From positions 26,954 to 90,953 of the forward strand of contig JALVVX010000025.1 in the NCBI GenBank assembly GCA_027038555.1: 64,000 nucleotides of DNA. The letters are read 5' to 3'. Positions 18,879-27,731 of this stretch are shown piece after piece. The stretch comes from Nautiliaceae bacterium. GTDB taxonomy: Bacteria > Campylobacterota > Campylobacteria > Campylobacterales > Nautiliaceae. The position numbers and the translations under genes were made by a program. Each line of letters begins with the position of its first letter. Within the stretch, counting starts at the first letter, position 1. The notes under the pieces are model-generated. The model was not told the origin of the DNA. It saw only the letters and a list, made by a program, of their open reading frames with translations, and searched no databases.

Positions 18879-19368
18879 GGCTTCTGTAAACGTCTATTTC
18901 TCTTTGAATAGATTTCATTGACCTTTCAATATATCTTAGATATTTTTGAATTCTTTCTTCATGAAGTTTTCTTTTTTCTTCAAGTTCAAATTCTTTTTTA
19001 ACCAAATCATTTTCTTCCATTATCAAATCTTGATATTTTTCTTTAAGTTCTGCAATTCTTGCTTTTCTTTGATTAAGCTCGTCAACAAGTCTTTTTCTAT
19101 CTCTTTCAAGCATTTCAATTTCCCTGTCAGTTTCCGCTTCAAGAGTTTTCATTTCTATTCTTTTAAGATGATTTTTAATATCTCTTATTCTTGCTTCATT
19201 CTCTTTGATTTCTCTTTGAATTGCCAAAAGTTCGTTTTCAATTTCAGTTAGTCTGTTTCTAATAGGTTCAAGCTCACTGTCTATTTCAGTAAGTTTTTTT
19301 TTCTCTTTTTCCAATGCTTTTTTAAATTTTCCTAAATGTGTTTCGAATTCTTGTACAAATTGTTCCAT
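18871..19368 (-). CDS. Coiled-coil protein of unknown function
   Basis: A 165-residue, highly charged protein that is almost entirely heptad-repeat coiled coil (Lys/Glu/Leu/Ile) with no cysteines, membrane segment or signal peptide. The chosen ATG at 19368 (MEQFVQEFE) follows a strong AGAGGAGGGG ribosome binding site; a longer frame of 21 codons upstream lacks such a site. It resembles other DivIVA/FlaG-less coiled-coil scaffolds only in composition. It ends 8 bases inside the convergent SagB-like gene and lies just downstream of the SRP RNA gene on the same strand. Confidence 0.75.
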   Translation of the reverse strand: MEQFVQEFETHLGKFKKALEKEKKKLTEIDSELEPIRNRLTEIENELLAIQREIKENEARIRDIKNHLKRIEMKTLEAETDREIEMLERDRKRLVDELNQRKARIAELKEKYQDLIMEENDLVKKEFELEEKRKLHEERIQKYLRYIERSMKSIQREIDVYRSLS

Positions 19369-19502
19369 TTGCCCCTCCTCTTTTTTTATAATTATACCTT
19401 TTATCAAAAAAGTTGTCAACAAACGACTCAACTTATATTAATGAAAAGAGGCAAAAAAGTTTATACGTATTTACATTAAGTGTCAGAGATAATATATTGA
19501 TT

Positions 19503-19602
19503 AAGCACCCCAGAAACCTGCGGCACAGGACGATAAGAGGTGCTCTGCTCCCTTCCGGGCCTGAAGCGTTGCCTCTTACCGCCCTTGCACAGGGCTGGGG
19601 CA
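19503..19602 (-). ncRNA. ffs: Signal recognition particle 4.5S-type RNA
   Basis: Read on the minus strand, the region holds the conserved SRP domain IV core CAGGCCCGGAAGGGAGCAG, flanked by extended complementary arms. The 5' end TTGCCCCAG pairs with the 3' CTGGGGTGC, closing a roughly 100-nt hairpin of the small bacterial type. It binds Ffh to target membrane proteins. A TATAAT box lies 6 bases before the inferred 5' end. Confidence 0.93.
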
Positions 19603-19607
19603 ATGGA

Positions 19608-19613
19608 ATTATA
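19608..19613 (-). promoter_or_regulatory. -10 box of the SRP RNA promoter
   Basis: TATAAT on the minus strand, correctly spaced from the first paired base of the SRP RNA. No convincing -35 box is seen; a GTTAC...GTAAC inverted repeat lies in its place. Confidence 0.7.
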
Positions 19614-19664
19614 CCATAATTTTTAAAATTAGTTACTATTTATGTAACAATTTGAAAAATCCTC

Positions 19665-19793
19665 ACTCAAAACTTAAAACTTCCTCCTACATCCTCCTCC
19701 CTACTTCCTTCTTCCTCTTTCCTCATCCACCCATTAACCCATTTACTCATCTACCCATACACCCGTATACTCATCCACCAATCTACCCATTAT
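19665..19793. repeat. Degenerate tandem repeat array with clear 8-bp period
   Basis: From 19722 to 19793 nine consecutive octamers keep phase: CTCATCCA, CCCATTAA, CCCATTTA, CTCATCTA, CCCATACA, CCCGTATA, CTCATCCA, CCAATCTA, CCCATTAT. Upstream (19665-19721) is a less regular TTCC/CTCC pyrimidine stretch. The array supplies the last codons and stop of the mscS-like gene on the minus strand. Confidence 0.9.
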
Positions 19794-21525
19794 CCCTTTT
19801 TATCTTAACTTCAAAAGGTACAGAATCTTTAATATGCAAATCATGTTGAGGAAATGGAATTCCGATTCCTCCTTCATTTAATGCATTATAAATCATTTTT
19901 AAAAATTTACTTCTTGTGCGTCTTGGCCTTTTGGCATATTCACCTCTAACCCATACAAACAGCTCAAAATTCAGCGAACTGTCCGCCATTTCAATAAATA
20001 CCACTCTTGGTTCTACGTCGTATTTAAAATTTTTTTTAATATAAGGAAGATTCGATTTTTTAAGAGCTTCTAAAACAACCCTTTCAACTTCGTCAATATC
20101 ACTTCCGTAAGCCACTCCAAAAGGCACCCTAAACCTTACAACATCATCGCCAAGAGTCCAGTTTATTACATTGTTTTGAATAAAAGCCTGATTTGGAATA
20201 ATTAAATCAATATTGTCATTTGTTCTTATAATTGTAGAACGCATTGAAATATCTACAATTTCTCCTCTTGTATTTTCATCTATTTGAATATAATCTCCCA
20301 CTTTTATACTTCTTTCAAACATCATAATAATACCACTTACAAAGTTGCTAACTATATTTTGAAGACCAAAACCTATACCGACAGAAAGCGCTCCGGCAAT
20401 AATTGCAAGAGAGCTTAAATCAAGCCCCACGGTTTTAAGAGCGATTAAAAAAGCAAGTGTCAAAATAGCATAATATCCCATATTTGCAAGCAAAGTTGCA
20501 GTTGCGTGTGAGAGATTATATTTTCTCCTTATTTTATATATCAGATATTTATAATATTTCCCTACAAACCATCCGATTATCAAAATCAATACGAACATAA
20601 AGAAATTAACAGGAGTTATTGTCCTATTTCCTACACTAAACAGTGGATAATTCAAAACATTCCATATTTTTTTTATAGAATATTCAAAACTCTTCTCAGC
20701 ACCGTAAACAAGTATTTTCGAGCCGAAATTTTTCTTTTCAAATTCAGTGATTACCTCATTATAAATATCATATATTCGAGAGTCCAAAAGTTTTGCATAA
20801 TAAAGAATATTATCATCAATACTAAAAGCCTCTTTATTTTTATTTTGAAGGGCTTTAAACCATAAAACCTCATAACTGTTGATAAATTTTTTATACAAAT
20901 CTTTTATTTTTTTGTTTATATTTTCTATTTTCTTTTTAATTTGAGAAATTTTGTCAGAATTATTTAATATCTGCCATTTTTGAAGGTTAATATTGAGATT
21001 ATCTATTTTAACCTTATAGTTTTCAAGCTCTTTTTTTAATTTCTTTATATTCTTCTTTGCTATTGAACTGTCAAATTTTATATCTTTTAATTTCTCAACC
21101 AGCGTTTTTTCATACCGAGGCACATTGTCATCTATTTGTTTTTTCAGATTCTGCCTGATTCCAAGCAGTTTTTGATAATAAATATATTGAAGTTTTGACG
21201 TCGGATCAGTTTTTGATGAGAGGATATCAAGTTTATTTTGAAGTTCTTTGATTTTATTATCCAAATCATCAGAGAGTTTTTTATAAAAAACAAGCCTGTT
21301 AAAAGCATCAATATAACTTTTTTCATCTCTTATACTCAAACTAAAATCCAAACTTTTAGGTTTTAAGGCTTTTATCTCTTTTACAAGAGTCAAATCAAGA
21401 GCATATTCAGGGGAATTTTTAGGTATCTGATTTAAAAGCCGTGTAAGATTCTTATCTGCTTGTGTTGTTAAACTGTTCTGCGCAAAAAGAAAGATAAAAC
21501 TTATCAATAATAAGATTTTTTTCAC
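19783..21525 (-). CDS. MscS-family mechanosensitive channel with long N-terminal region
   Basis: A 580-residue channel protein. A signal peptide (about 1-16) precedes a periplasmic coiled-coil region to about 270. Membrane helices start near 300 and continue through a pore helix at about 365-400 (Gly/Ala-rich ALSVGIGFGLQNIVSNFVSG). The MscS beta domain follows with VGDYIQIDENTRGEIVDISMRSTIIRT. It probably releases solutes under hypo-osmotic stress. The GTG start overlaps the ClC gene by 4 bases. The last residues (RDNG) are encoded by the 8-bp repeat array. Confidence 0.92.
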   Translation of the reverse strand: MKKILLLISFIFLFAQNSLTTQADKNLTRLLNQIPKNSPEYALDLTLVKEIKALKPKSLDFSLSIRDEKSYIDAFNRLVFYKKLSDDLDNKIKELQNKLDILSSKTDPTSKLQYIYYQKLLGIRQNLKKQIDDNVPRYEKTLVEKLKDIKFDSSIAKKNIKKLKKELENYKVKIDNLNINLQKWQILNNSDKISQIKKKIENINKKIKDLYKKFINSYEVLWFKALQNKNKEAFSIDDNILYYAKLLDSRIYDIYNEVITEFEKKNFGSKILVYGAEKSFEYSIKKIWNVLNYPLFSVGNRTITPVNFFMFVLILIIGWFVGKYYKYLIYKIRRKYNLSHATATLLANMGYYAILTLAFLIALKTVGLDLSSLAIIAGALSVGIGFGLQNIVSNFVSGIIMMFERSIKVGDYIQIDENTRGEIVDISMRSTIIRTNDNIDLIIPNQAFIQNNVINWTLGDDVVRFRVPFGVAYGSDIDEVERVVLEALKKSNLPYIKKNFKYDVEPRVVFIEMADSSLNFELFVWVRGEYAKRPRRTRSKFLKMIYNALNEGGIGIPFPQHDLHIKDSVPFEVKIKRDNG

Positions 21526-22784
21526 CTGTTTTCTCCTATTTTAAATCTAAGTTTATGAAGCTCAAAATTCAAACTCACAAGATAACTTACAATAACAACC
21601 ATAATAGCAGTAGGAACAATTACATTATAATCATATGTAATTTCCAAAGCCATAACTACGGCGGTAAGAGGCAGTTTCATATTAACTCCCATAAAAACAG
21701 CGGCTCCGATTGCGGCAAAATAAAAAGGTTCTATATTAATACCGTAATTTACCAAAAGTTCTCCAAATCCATATCCTACCAAAGCCCCTATACTCATTAA
21801 TGCAATAAAAATTCCCCCTACCGCATTTGCATAAATAGAAACTGCTGTTGCTATAATTCTTAATACAATTATCAAAAATATTAAAGTAAAAGGAAGATTA
21901 AATTTTCCGTTAATTAAATAATACACAACCTCATGACCGCTAAAAGCCGCAAAAGGGGATATTAAAAGAATAATACCTATTATAAATCCTCCCGTTATTC
22001 CAAATATATAATTTTTATATTTCTCGAATTTTTCTGAAATTTTAAAATTCAGAAATCTTAAAACACTGTTTTTCAGCCATAAATAAAAATAAATAAAAAA
22101 AGTAATAACCGGAATAAAAACAAGTGAAGCAAACAGATATCTGTACTCCAAAAACTTTCCGCTTGAATAATTAAAAATTAACGGTTCTAAAAAATATAAC
22201 GCCACACTGAATGCAAGAACCCCAGCAATAATCAGATACTCCACATAATCTCTTACAAAATTATAAGCAATATTTTCAATTGCAAACATTATACCTGTTA
22301 CAGGAGAAACAAATATCGCCGCTATACCACCGCTTGCACCTATACTTATACTAATTCTTAAAAGCTCTTTCGGTAAGTTAAACAAAGGATGAAGTTTTGA
22401 AGCGATCATCGCTCCTATTGCGGCTGAGGGACCTTCATTCCCCACTGCAAATCCGCTCGCAAGCGAAACTGATGAAGCGATAATTTTCAAAATCAAATCC
22501 TTAATACCGAATATCATTCTGTTTTGAACAACGGCTTCTGCAATTTCTCCAACTCCGTATACTTTTACACTCTCAACCTTTGAAATTAAAAAATTAACAA
22601 ATAAAATACTTATAACAGGCACAGACAAAACATACCAAAAAGGGAGATGAGAAATACTCTCAATCGGATCTCCCAAAAAAAGAATATGTTTTAAAAAATC
22701 AGTTAATAAACCATAAACAACTATTACAACTCCCGTAATAATTCCTGTTATTATTGAAAGAAGAAGTAAATTTTTAATTTGCAC
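21522..22784 (-). CDS. ClC-family chloride channel/transporter
   Basis: A 420-residue polytopic protein of the ClC family. The GxEGP motif is GNEGPSAAIG with the gating Glu at 117. SPVTGIMFAIEN lies near 160-171, and LPLTAVVMALEITYDY carries the central Tyr. The residue matching the internal proton Glu of E. coli ClC (E203) is Asn171. The first selectivity motif is unusual (YGVGEIAEAV in place of GSGIPE). There is no CBS domain. It starts with GTG directly after marC and overlaps the MscS gene by 4 bases, suggesting a shared osmotic or ion-balance role. Confidence 0.88.
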   Translation of the reverse strand: MQIKNLLLLSIITGIITGVVIVVYGLLTDFLKHILFLGDPIESISHLPFWYVLSVPVISILFVNFLISKVESVKVYGVGEIAEAVVQNRMIFGIKDLILKIIASSVSLASGFAVGNEGPSAAIGAMIASKLHPLFNLPKELLRISISIGASGGIAAIFVSPVTGIMFAIENIAYNFVRDYVEYLIIAGVLAFSVALYFLEPLIFNYSSGKFLEYRYLFASLVFIPVITFFIYFYLWLKNSVLRFLNFKISEKFEKYKNYIFGITGGFIIGIILLISPFAAFSGHEVVYYLINGKFNLPFTLIFLIIVLRIIATAVSIYANAVGGIFIALMSIGALVGYGFGELLVNYGINIEPFYFAAIGAAVFMGVNMKLPLTAVVMALEITYDYNVIVPTAIMVVIVSYLVSLNFELHKLRFKIGENR

Positions 22785-23405
22785 TTATGAACCTATCCAT
22801 AATGATTTGACACCACCCACTAAAAACAAAAAGGCAATCGCACCTATTATAAGCCCCATAATTCTTGTAGTAATTTTAAGTCCGTTAACTCCCAAAATTT
22901 TTGATAAATAAGCGGCATTCCTTAAAGTCAAATACACTATAAAACTTGATAATATTATTGCAATAAATAAAATTCCTTTTTCTATTAAAGTTTTGGATTT
23001 TTCACTTAAAATAATAATAGTAGTAATAACACCCGGACCAAAAAGAATAGGAATACCAAGAGGAATAACCGAAACATCGTCTTTTTCATTAGCCGCTTCT
23101 TTTTCTTCTTTTGTCGAATTAGTAGGTGCAACCTCTTTACCCTGAACCATATTAAGTGCGATTATTAGCAAAACAACTCCACCTATTGCTTTTATCGAAG
23201 GAATATTGATTCCAAAAATTTTTAAAATAACACCGCCTAAAAGCATAGTAACAACTGATGCGATAAAAACAGTTAACGATGTTTTTTTAGAAATTTCCGG
23301 AATATCGGAATATTTAACAAGTGAGAGCATAATAGCAGCAGCTGCAATAGGATTTAATATGGTAATCAAAGATATTGTATCAAAAAGTATTTCTTTAAGA
23401 AACAT
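22785..23405 (-). CDS. MarC-family integral membrane protein
   Basis: A 206-residue protein with six predicted membrane segments and the MarC/UPF0056 pattern: LNPIAAAAIMLSLV at the N-terminus and PLGIPILFGPGVITTIIIL in the middle. The transported substrate, if any, is unknown; the old link with multiple antibiotic resistance is not supported for the family. It is the first gene of a marC-ClC-MscS minus-strand run. Confidence 0.9.
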   Translation of the reverse strand: MFLKEILFDTISLITILNPIAAAAIMLSLVKYSDIPEISKKTSLTVFIASVVTMLLGGVILKIFGINIPSIKAIGGVVLLIIALNMVQGKEVAPTNSTKEEKEAANEKDDVSVIPLGIPILFGPGVITTIIILSEKSKTLIEKGILFIAIILSSFIVYLTLRNAAYLSKILGVNGLKITTRIMGLIIGAIAFLFLVGGVKSLWIGS

Positions 23406-23445
23406 TTATTGCCTTTTTGGCAATTATAACAAAAGGAAGAGAAAA

Positions 23446-24582
23446 TTAATAAATAATTTTTGCCACAACCCTTCTGTTTTTCGCTCTTCCTTCTTTGGTA
23501 GCATTTGATGCTATTGGATTTTTAGGACCGTATCCAGCCCAAGTGATTTGATCTTTATTTACCCCGAGTTTAATTAAAGCATCATAAACCGCTTTTGCTC
23601 TTTTTTGAGATAAGATAAGATTGTATTTGTAACTTCCTTTATTATCTGTATATCCTTGAATTTCCGCTTTTACATTAGGATGAGCTTTTAAAAATTCAGC
23701 AAATTTTTCAATTTTAGGCATAAATTCAGGTTTTATTTTTGCACTGTTGTTATCAAATGTGATATTGAAATTATAGCTTATCGCACATCCGTTTTTATCT
23801 ACTTTCATTCCAGCAGGTGTATTAGGACATTTGTCAAGATAATCTGCAACTCCGTCATTATCAGAATCAACCGGACATCCATTTGCATCTACTTTTACTC
23901 CCGCAGGTGTATTACGACATTTATCAAGATAATTAGCAACTCCATCATTATCGCTGTCTATTGGACATCCGTTAGCATTTACGCTTACTCCAGCAGGTGT
24001 ATTAGGACATTTGTCAAGATTATCCGCAACACCGTCATTATCACTGTCCACCACTTTTTTTACAGGTTTTACAGGTTCAGGTGCTGGTGCTGGTGCTGGT
24101 TTTTCACCTCCAAAATCAAATCCAATTCCACCTATTAATCCGTAATGATTATCGTTATTATGGAAATCTCTCATACCTCTTGCTTCAACAAATACATTAA
24201 ACATATCAGTGATATCATATTTAGCACCAAGACCTAAATCAGCAACTGCTGCATTATCATAAGCACCTTTTACCCATTGATATCCACCACCTATAAATGC
24301 ATAAGGAACAAATCTGCTACCAAAGTCAAAATCATGTTCAACATTTAATAAAACTCTATTTAAAGAAGTGTTTTCAGTTCCTGTTTTAATACTTGTGCTT
24401 CTTTCAGCTTCAAGTCTTAAAAGATGATTGTAAGGAAGATATTTTCCAACCCTAATATTTCCGAAGTTATAGTTCTTAATAGGCGAATGTATAACTCCGT
24501 GTCTACCAAATCCTCCGCTTATTTGATAATCAGCTGCGAATACCGAGGCAACTACTGCCGATATTACCAATAATTTTTTCAT
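23446..24582 (-). CDS. OmpA-family outer membrane protein with thrombospondin type 3 repeats
   Basis: A 378-residue protein with a signal peptide ending near Ala16, an N-terminal eight-strand-type beta-barrel to about 160, a Pro/Ala hinge, three DSDNDGVADxLDKC repeats of about 33 residues with paired cysteines, and a C-terminal peptidoglycan-binding OmpA domain (IQGYTDNKGSYKYN, LSQKRAKAVYDAL, NRRVVAKI). The Asp-rich repeats are calcium-binding in relatives. It anchors the outer membrane to the cell wall. Transcribed alone, with a TATAAT box at 24615-24620 on the minus strand. Confidence 0.95.
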   Translation of the reverse strand: MKKLLVISAVVASVFAADYQISGGFGRHGVIHSPIKNYNFGNIRVGKYLPYNHLLRLEAERSTSIKTGTENTSLNRVLLNVEHDFDFGSRFVPYAFIGGGYQWVKGAYDNAAVADLGLGAKYDITDMFNVFVEARGMRDFHNNDNHYGLIGGIGFDFGGEKPAPAPAPEPVKPVKKVVDSDNDGVADNLDKCPNTPAGVSVNANGCPIDSDNDGVANYLDKCRNTPAGVKVDANGCPVDSDNDGVADYLDKCPNTPAGMKVDKNGCAISYNFNITFDNNSAKIKPEFMPKIEKFAEFLKAHPNVKAEIQGYTDNKGSYKYNLILSQKRAKAVYDALIKLGVNKDQITWAGYGPKNPIASNATKEGRAKNRRVVAKIIY

Positions 24583-24762
24583 ACTTTTCTCCTTTTTTAA
24601 AAAAATTTAAGTTTATTATATGTAATGGAAATGACAATAGGATGATTTTCTTAAAATTTTTATATAAATGTTACAATTTTTCACATATTGTAAACAAAAA
24701 ATATGAAAATATATTTCAAAAAATTAAATTACAGTGTCAGAGCACTTATTTTAAAAATTTGA

Positions 24763-24853
<91 letters not shown>

Positions 24854-24867
24854 GTTTGTGGATTAGA

Positions 24868-24896
24868 ATTATAATAAAAATTTATGCATAATGCAA
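24868..24896 (-). promoter_or_regulatory. Promoter of tRNA-Ser (GCU)
   Basis: On the minus strand TTGCAT (24891-24896) and TATAAT (24868-24873) are separated by exactly 17 bases, 15 bases before the tRNA. Confidence 0.8.
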
Positions 24897-24915
24897 TAGC
24901 AAAAAAAGAAAAAAT

Positions 24916-25287
24916 CTAAAATTTATGATGCGAACAGCTCATCTCAGGGCTCATCTCTTTAAGTTCGCCTTTTATAAATTTATTGATTGATTCTTCAACC
25001 GTAGGTGAATTTCCGTCATAATAGACTTTAATCCCGACTTGTTTAAATCCCATCAAAGGATTCGGACCGATTCCGCTTACTATCAAAGCATCAGCCCCCA
25101 AATTTTTAATATTCATTACAGCATTGCCGCATGCACCTCCGTTGTGCCCAGGATTAGCTGTAAAATCAACATCTTTTATTTCATTATTTTCAATATCCAC
25201 AATTACATAAAAAGGGGCTTTTCCAAAATGAGCCCCTCTTTTTGCAAGAAGCCCATCAGACGTATTTGTAGGAATCACCACTCTCAT
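24916..25287 (-). CDS. NifX/NafY-type metal-cofactor domain protein
   Basis: A 123-residue protein of the dinitrogenase iron-molybdenum cofactor family, an RNase H-like fold that binds Fe-S or Mo clusters. It shows MRVVIPTNTSDGLLAKRGAHFGKAPFY-type N-terminus, NPGHNGGACGN and LIVSGIGPNPLMGF. The C-terminus carries CSHH. It overlaps its paralogue by 4 bases. No nitrogenase genes are visible, so a general cluster carrier or scaffold role is likelier than FeMo-co assembly. Confidence 0.85.
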   Translation of the reverse strand: MRVVIPTNTSDGLLAKRGAHFGKAPFYVIVDIENNEIKDVDFTANPGHNGGACGNAVMNIKNLGADALIVSGIGPNPLMGFKQVGIKVYYDGNSPTVEESINKFIKGELKEMSPEMSCSHHKF

Positions 25288-25661
25288 TTTAACTTATCCT
25301 TGATTTTTTCCAAAACTTCAAGTGCATTTTCACCGTCACTTTTTTTAATCATTACAGGAATAATACCCTCTCTTAAAACAGCATCCTTCATATTAGGCCC
25401 AAGCGCTCTACATACTATATATTTACATTCACCCAGCCCTGCCGCTTTTACGTGAGAGTGATGATGATTTATCTCCTCTTCACTATGAGCTTCATGATGA
25501 TGCCCGTGATCGTGTTCATGTTCTTTTGCATGAGGATTTTCTCTAAGTTCTAAAAATCTACATTCGTTTTCATCACATTCAAATATTGCAAAAAACGGAG
25601 CTCTTCCCGTTCTTGTAAAAATTTCGAGATTTTCTCCTGATACAGGTACCGCTACTTTCAT
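25284..25661 (-). CDS. NifX/NafY-type domain protein with histidine-rich insert
   Basis: A 125-residue paralogue of the next gene: VAVPVSGENLEIFTRTGRAPFFAIF at the start and CRALGPNMKDAVLREGI near the end. Between them (about 44-70) is a run of His and Glu (EHEHDHGHHHEAH and HHHSH), which looks like a metal-chelating segment. Cys is present in GECKYIVCR. It lies 9 bases after an unrecognised gene and overlaps its paralogue by 4 bases, so the four genes form one operon. Confidence 0.83.
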   Translation of the reverse strand: MKVAVPVSGENLEIFTRTGRAPFFAIFECDENECRFLELRENPHAKEHEHDHGHHHEAHSEEEINHHHSHVKAAGLGECKYIVCRALGPNMKDAVLREGIIPVMIKKSDGENALEVLEKIKDKLK

Positions 25662-25670
25662 ATTTATCCT

Positions 25671-26381
25671 TTATTTAATTTCCGACCATCCTAAAAATTC
25701 ATTAGTCCTTGGCAAATATAGCACATCTTTTGGACGTATGTCAATATTTAGATTTTTTAGCAGATATTCTCTAACTTCTTTAATTCTCCAAAAAAAGAGT
25801 AAGTCCCCCTTATAAGGCGTATTCGTCCATCTCCCGACTCTTAGAGGAATTTCCCATTCATTTGCTACCTGATTTTGATATTCGGTTATTAAATCTTCGA
25901 ATTCAGTATCTTTTAAAGCCTTGTGTTCGTATTCAAGCAAAGCCCTTGCGTATGCCTTCGCGGCATTTTTTATTTTTTCCATATTGCTTGATTTTATCTC
26001 AATATCTTCTAAAACACCCTTAAAAGTTTCAAGTTTGAAAGATTTTATAAACTCTTTTTTTTCCAAATCAAAAACTTTTACAAGCTCTTTATTTATGTTT
26101 TCTTTTGGCAGATATATTTTTTCTGGTATTTCAATACCTTCCAAAACAGGGTATATTTCAAAAACCCTTTTTTTAACTTCTTTACTTATTTCTTTTAATT
26201 TCGGTTTTTCCATCAAATATTTAGTAACTGCTTTTTCAAGCGCTTTATCTTTTTTTATGTAATAAAATACAACTGCACTCTCTAATGCTTCAAGTATCTC
26301 GTTTCTTTGTATAAATTTTCCGTTTTCATCTTCTAAAAATTCTTCTCTCTCAACCGATGTAGGAGTCCAAAATATAAGCAT
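25671..26381 (-). CDS. Unrecognised protein, second gene of four-gene operon
   Basis: A 236-residue soluble protein with no signal peptide or membrane helix. The middle is helical and charged, and the last 50 residues are more hydrophobic and Trp/Arg-rich (RVGRWTNTPYKGDLLFFW). I do not recognise a family. It begins at an ATG preceded by AGGAGAGAG, 9 bases after the upstream unknown gene, and is followed after 9 bases by the His-rich NifX-like gene. Function may relate to whatever the NifX pair carries. Confidence 0.75.
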   Translation of the reverse strand: MLIFWTPTSVEREEFLEDENGKFIQRNEILEALESAVVFYYIKKDKALEKAVTKYLMEKPKLKEISKEVKKRVFEIYPVLEGIEIPEKIYLPKENINKELVKVFDLEKKEFIKSFKLETFKGVLEDIEIKSSNMEKIKNAAKAYARALLEYEHKALKDTEFEDLITEYQNQVANEWEIPLRVGRWTNTPYKGDLLFFWRIKEVREYLLKNLNIDIRPKDVLYLPRTNEFLGWSEIK

Positions 26382-26390
26382 TCTCTCTCC

Positions 26391-27074
26391 TTACTTAAAC
26401 TCAGCCAGGGTTTTGTCAATCTTCTCAGAAATTTTCTCGTCAAAAAGTGCAATTGTCGGCACCATCCATTCCATCCAGTATCTGGCTTCCCCGCTTTTGT
26501 TTTCACCGAAATATGCAAGTGCAATTCTTCCAAATCCCATCTCTTTTTCTATTTTTTTTGCATCTCTTAAAAATCTTCTTGCAACAGGCGGGAGCTCTTC
26601 AAAACTCAAAGGTTTTCCCTCATCTCCGTGTTTTTTTACAAGACTTGCGGCACTTCCAAGATTTCTGATTGCTTCTAAAATTTTGATAAATTTATGCTTT
26701 TTAAGAAAAGCGACAAGTATTTCCCCTGCCGGAATATGAAGTATCGGAGTATCAATATCATCTTCCCTTAAATAAACATACAAATACGCCCTTCCCTCAA
26801 TCATCTCAATTTTTGCAAAAAGTTTTTTGTTTTTTGGAAGTTCTTTTAATATTTCAACAACTTCATAACTTTTTTTATTTTCTTCATATTTATCGCCTAT
26901 ATTTTTATCACTTGCGGCAAAAAAACCTTCTTCACCGTCGATTTTTCCAAAAATCAAATCAAATCCCCATTTTTTAAGCTGTTTGATTTTAAATTCTCTC
27001 TCTCTTTCTGGATTTCCAAGAGTTTCAAATACAAGTGTATTTAGTAACTGCGATTCCCTTAGCTCAGTAATCAT
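26391..27074 (-). CDS. Unrecognised protein, first gene of four-gene operon
   Basis: A 227-residue soluble protein with a mixed alpha/beta N-terminal half and a helical C-terminal half ([21 protein letters not shown]). No cysteine-rich motif, signal peptide or known domain is apparent. It follows a perfect consensus promoter and a good AAAGGAGAAG ribosome binding site, so it is probably well expressed. It leads an operon with another unknown protein and two NifX-like proteins. Confidence 0.75.
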   Translation of the reverse strand: MITELRESQLLNTLVFETLGNPEREREFKIKQLKKWGFDLIFGKIDGEEGFFAASDKNIGDKYEENKKSYEVVEILKELPKNKKLFAKIEMIEGRAYLYVYLREDDIDTPILHIPAGEILVAFLKKHKFIKILEAIRNLGSAASLVKKHGDEGKPLSFEELPPVARRFLRDAKKIEKEMGFGRIALAYFGENKSGEARYWMEWMVPTIALFDEKISEKIDKTLAEFK

Positions 27075-27098
27075 AACTTCTCCTTTTAGTTTTTAACA

Positions 27099-27127
27099 AT
27101 TATAACAATTGAGCTAAGTTATGTCAA
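27099..27127 (-). promoter_or_regulatory. Perfect consensus promoter of the unknown/NifX-like operon
   Basis: On the minus strand TTGACA (27122-27127) and TATAAT (27099-27104) are exactly 17 bases apart, both fully consensus for the housekeeping sigma factor. The start codon lies about 25 bases downstream. Confidence 0.85.
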
Positions 27128-27146
27128 GTTTTTTGTAAATTAAAGT

Positions 27147-27731
27147 TTATATTTGTTTAGGCGTATTAAGTCTATCCCCTCTTAATATCTTATCCCACAT
27201 ATCTTTATCTCTCCACTCTTCTTTGACTCTGTCGCTGAATTTTATATCTTCAAGTCTAATCTCACCCATTCCTTCAAAATTATAAGCATCTTCTCTGAAA
27301 CACTCGGCATACCCTGTATCTGTCTCATGCACAATAAGAGAATATACTTCAACGTTTTTTTCGTTGTTTTTGAATTCCATAAGATTTAAGACCCTCTCAA
27401 TCATCAGAAAAAACACTCTGCTAAACTGCTCGGCAGAAGGATTTACGGGAAGTTCCACCCATCTTTCACTGAATTTTTTGGCAAATTCGATATATTCTTT
27501 ATTATCTTTACTCCATAAAGTAATAGCATGGTCAAAACTGTCTATCAAATCTTTAATATAAAGTTTCATTAAGCCAAAATCATAAATCATCTGCCCGTTA
27601 TCCAAAAAATCGGATTTGAGTTTTACTTCAACTTTGTAGCTGTGCCCGTGGATTGAGCGCGAACATCTTCTTGAAGTACAGTTTCTTACAATATGCGCAT
27701 TTTCAAATTTAAAAAGTTTTCTTATAATCAT
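27147..27731 (-). CDS. queD: 6-carboxy-5,6,7,8-tetrahydropterin synthase QueD
   Basis: A 194-residue 6-pyruvoyl-tetrahydropterin-synthase-fold enzyme for queuosine (preQ0) synthesis. The zinc-binding His residues are in FENAHIV and the SIHGHSY motif, and a Cys-rich CTSRRCSRS stretch just before contains the catalytic Cys. SFDHAITLW provides another family His. It is longer than the usual 120 residues because of a C-terminal extension. It starts 0 bases after the queE stop and ends the operon. Confidence 0.9.
   Translation of the reverse strand: MIIRKLFKFENAHIVRNCTSRRCSRSIHGHSYKVEVKLKSDFLDNGQMIYDFGLMKLYIKDLIDSFDHAITLWSKDNKEYIEFAKKFSERWVELPVNPSAEQFSRVFFLMIERVLNLMEFKNNEKNVEVYSLIVHETDTGYAECFREDAYNFEGMGEIRLEDIKFSDRVKEEWRDKDMWDKILRGDRLNTPKQI

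Noticed and set aside
19413..19619. 68-codon plus-strand frame over the SRP RNA
   Set aside because: It overlaps the structured SRP RNA on the other strand and has no protein-like features.
19722..19793. Regularly spaced short units as a CRISPR array
   Set aside because: The period is 8 bases with drifting units and no unique spacers; CRISPR repeats are 20-40 bases with spacers of similar length. No cas genes are present.
24916..25661. Nitrogen-fixation locus from the NifX-like genes
   Set aside because: No nifH, nifD, nifK, nifB or nifE is in the window; NifX-type domains are common outside nitrogen fixation.
25671..27074. CRISPR type III (RAMP) subunits for the two unknown genes
   Set aside because: The Arg/Trp/Gly-rich end of the 236-residue protein is only loosely reminiscent; no Gly-rich RAMP loop and no cas10 or repeats nearby.
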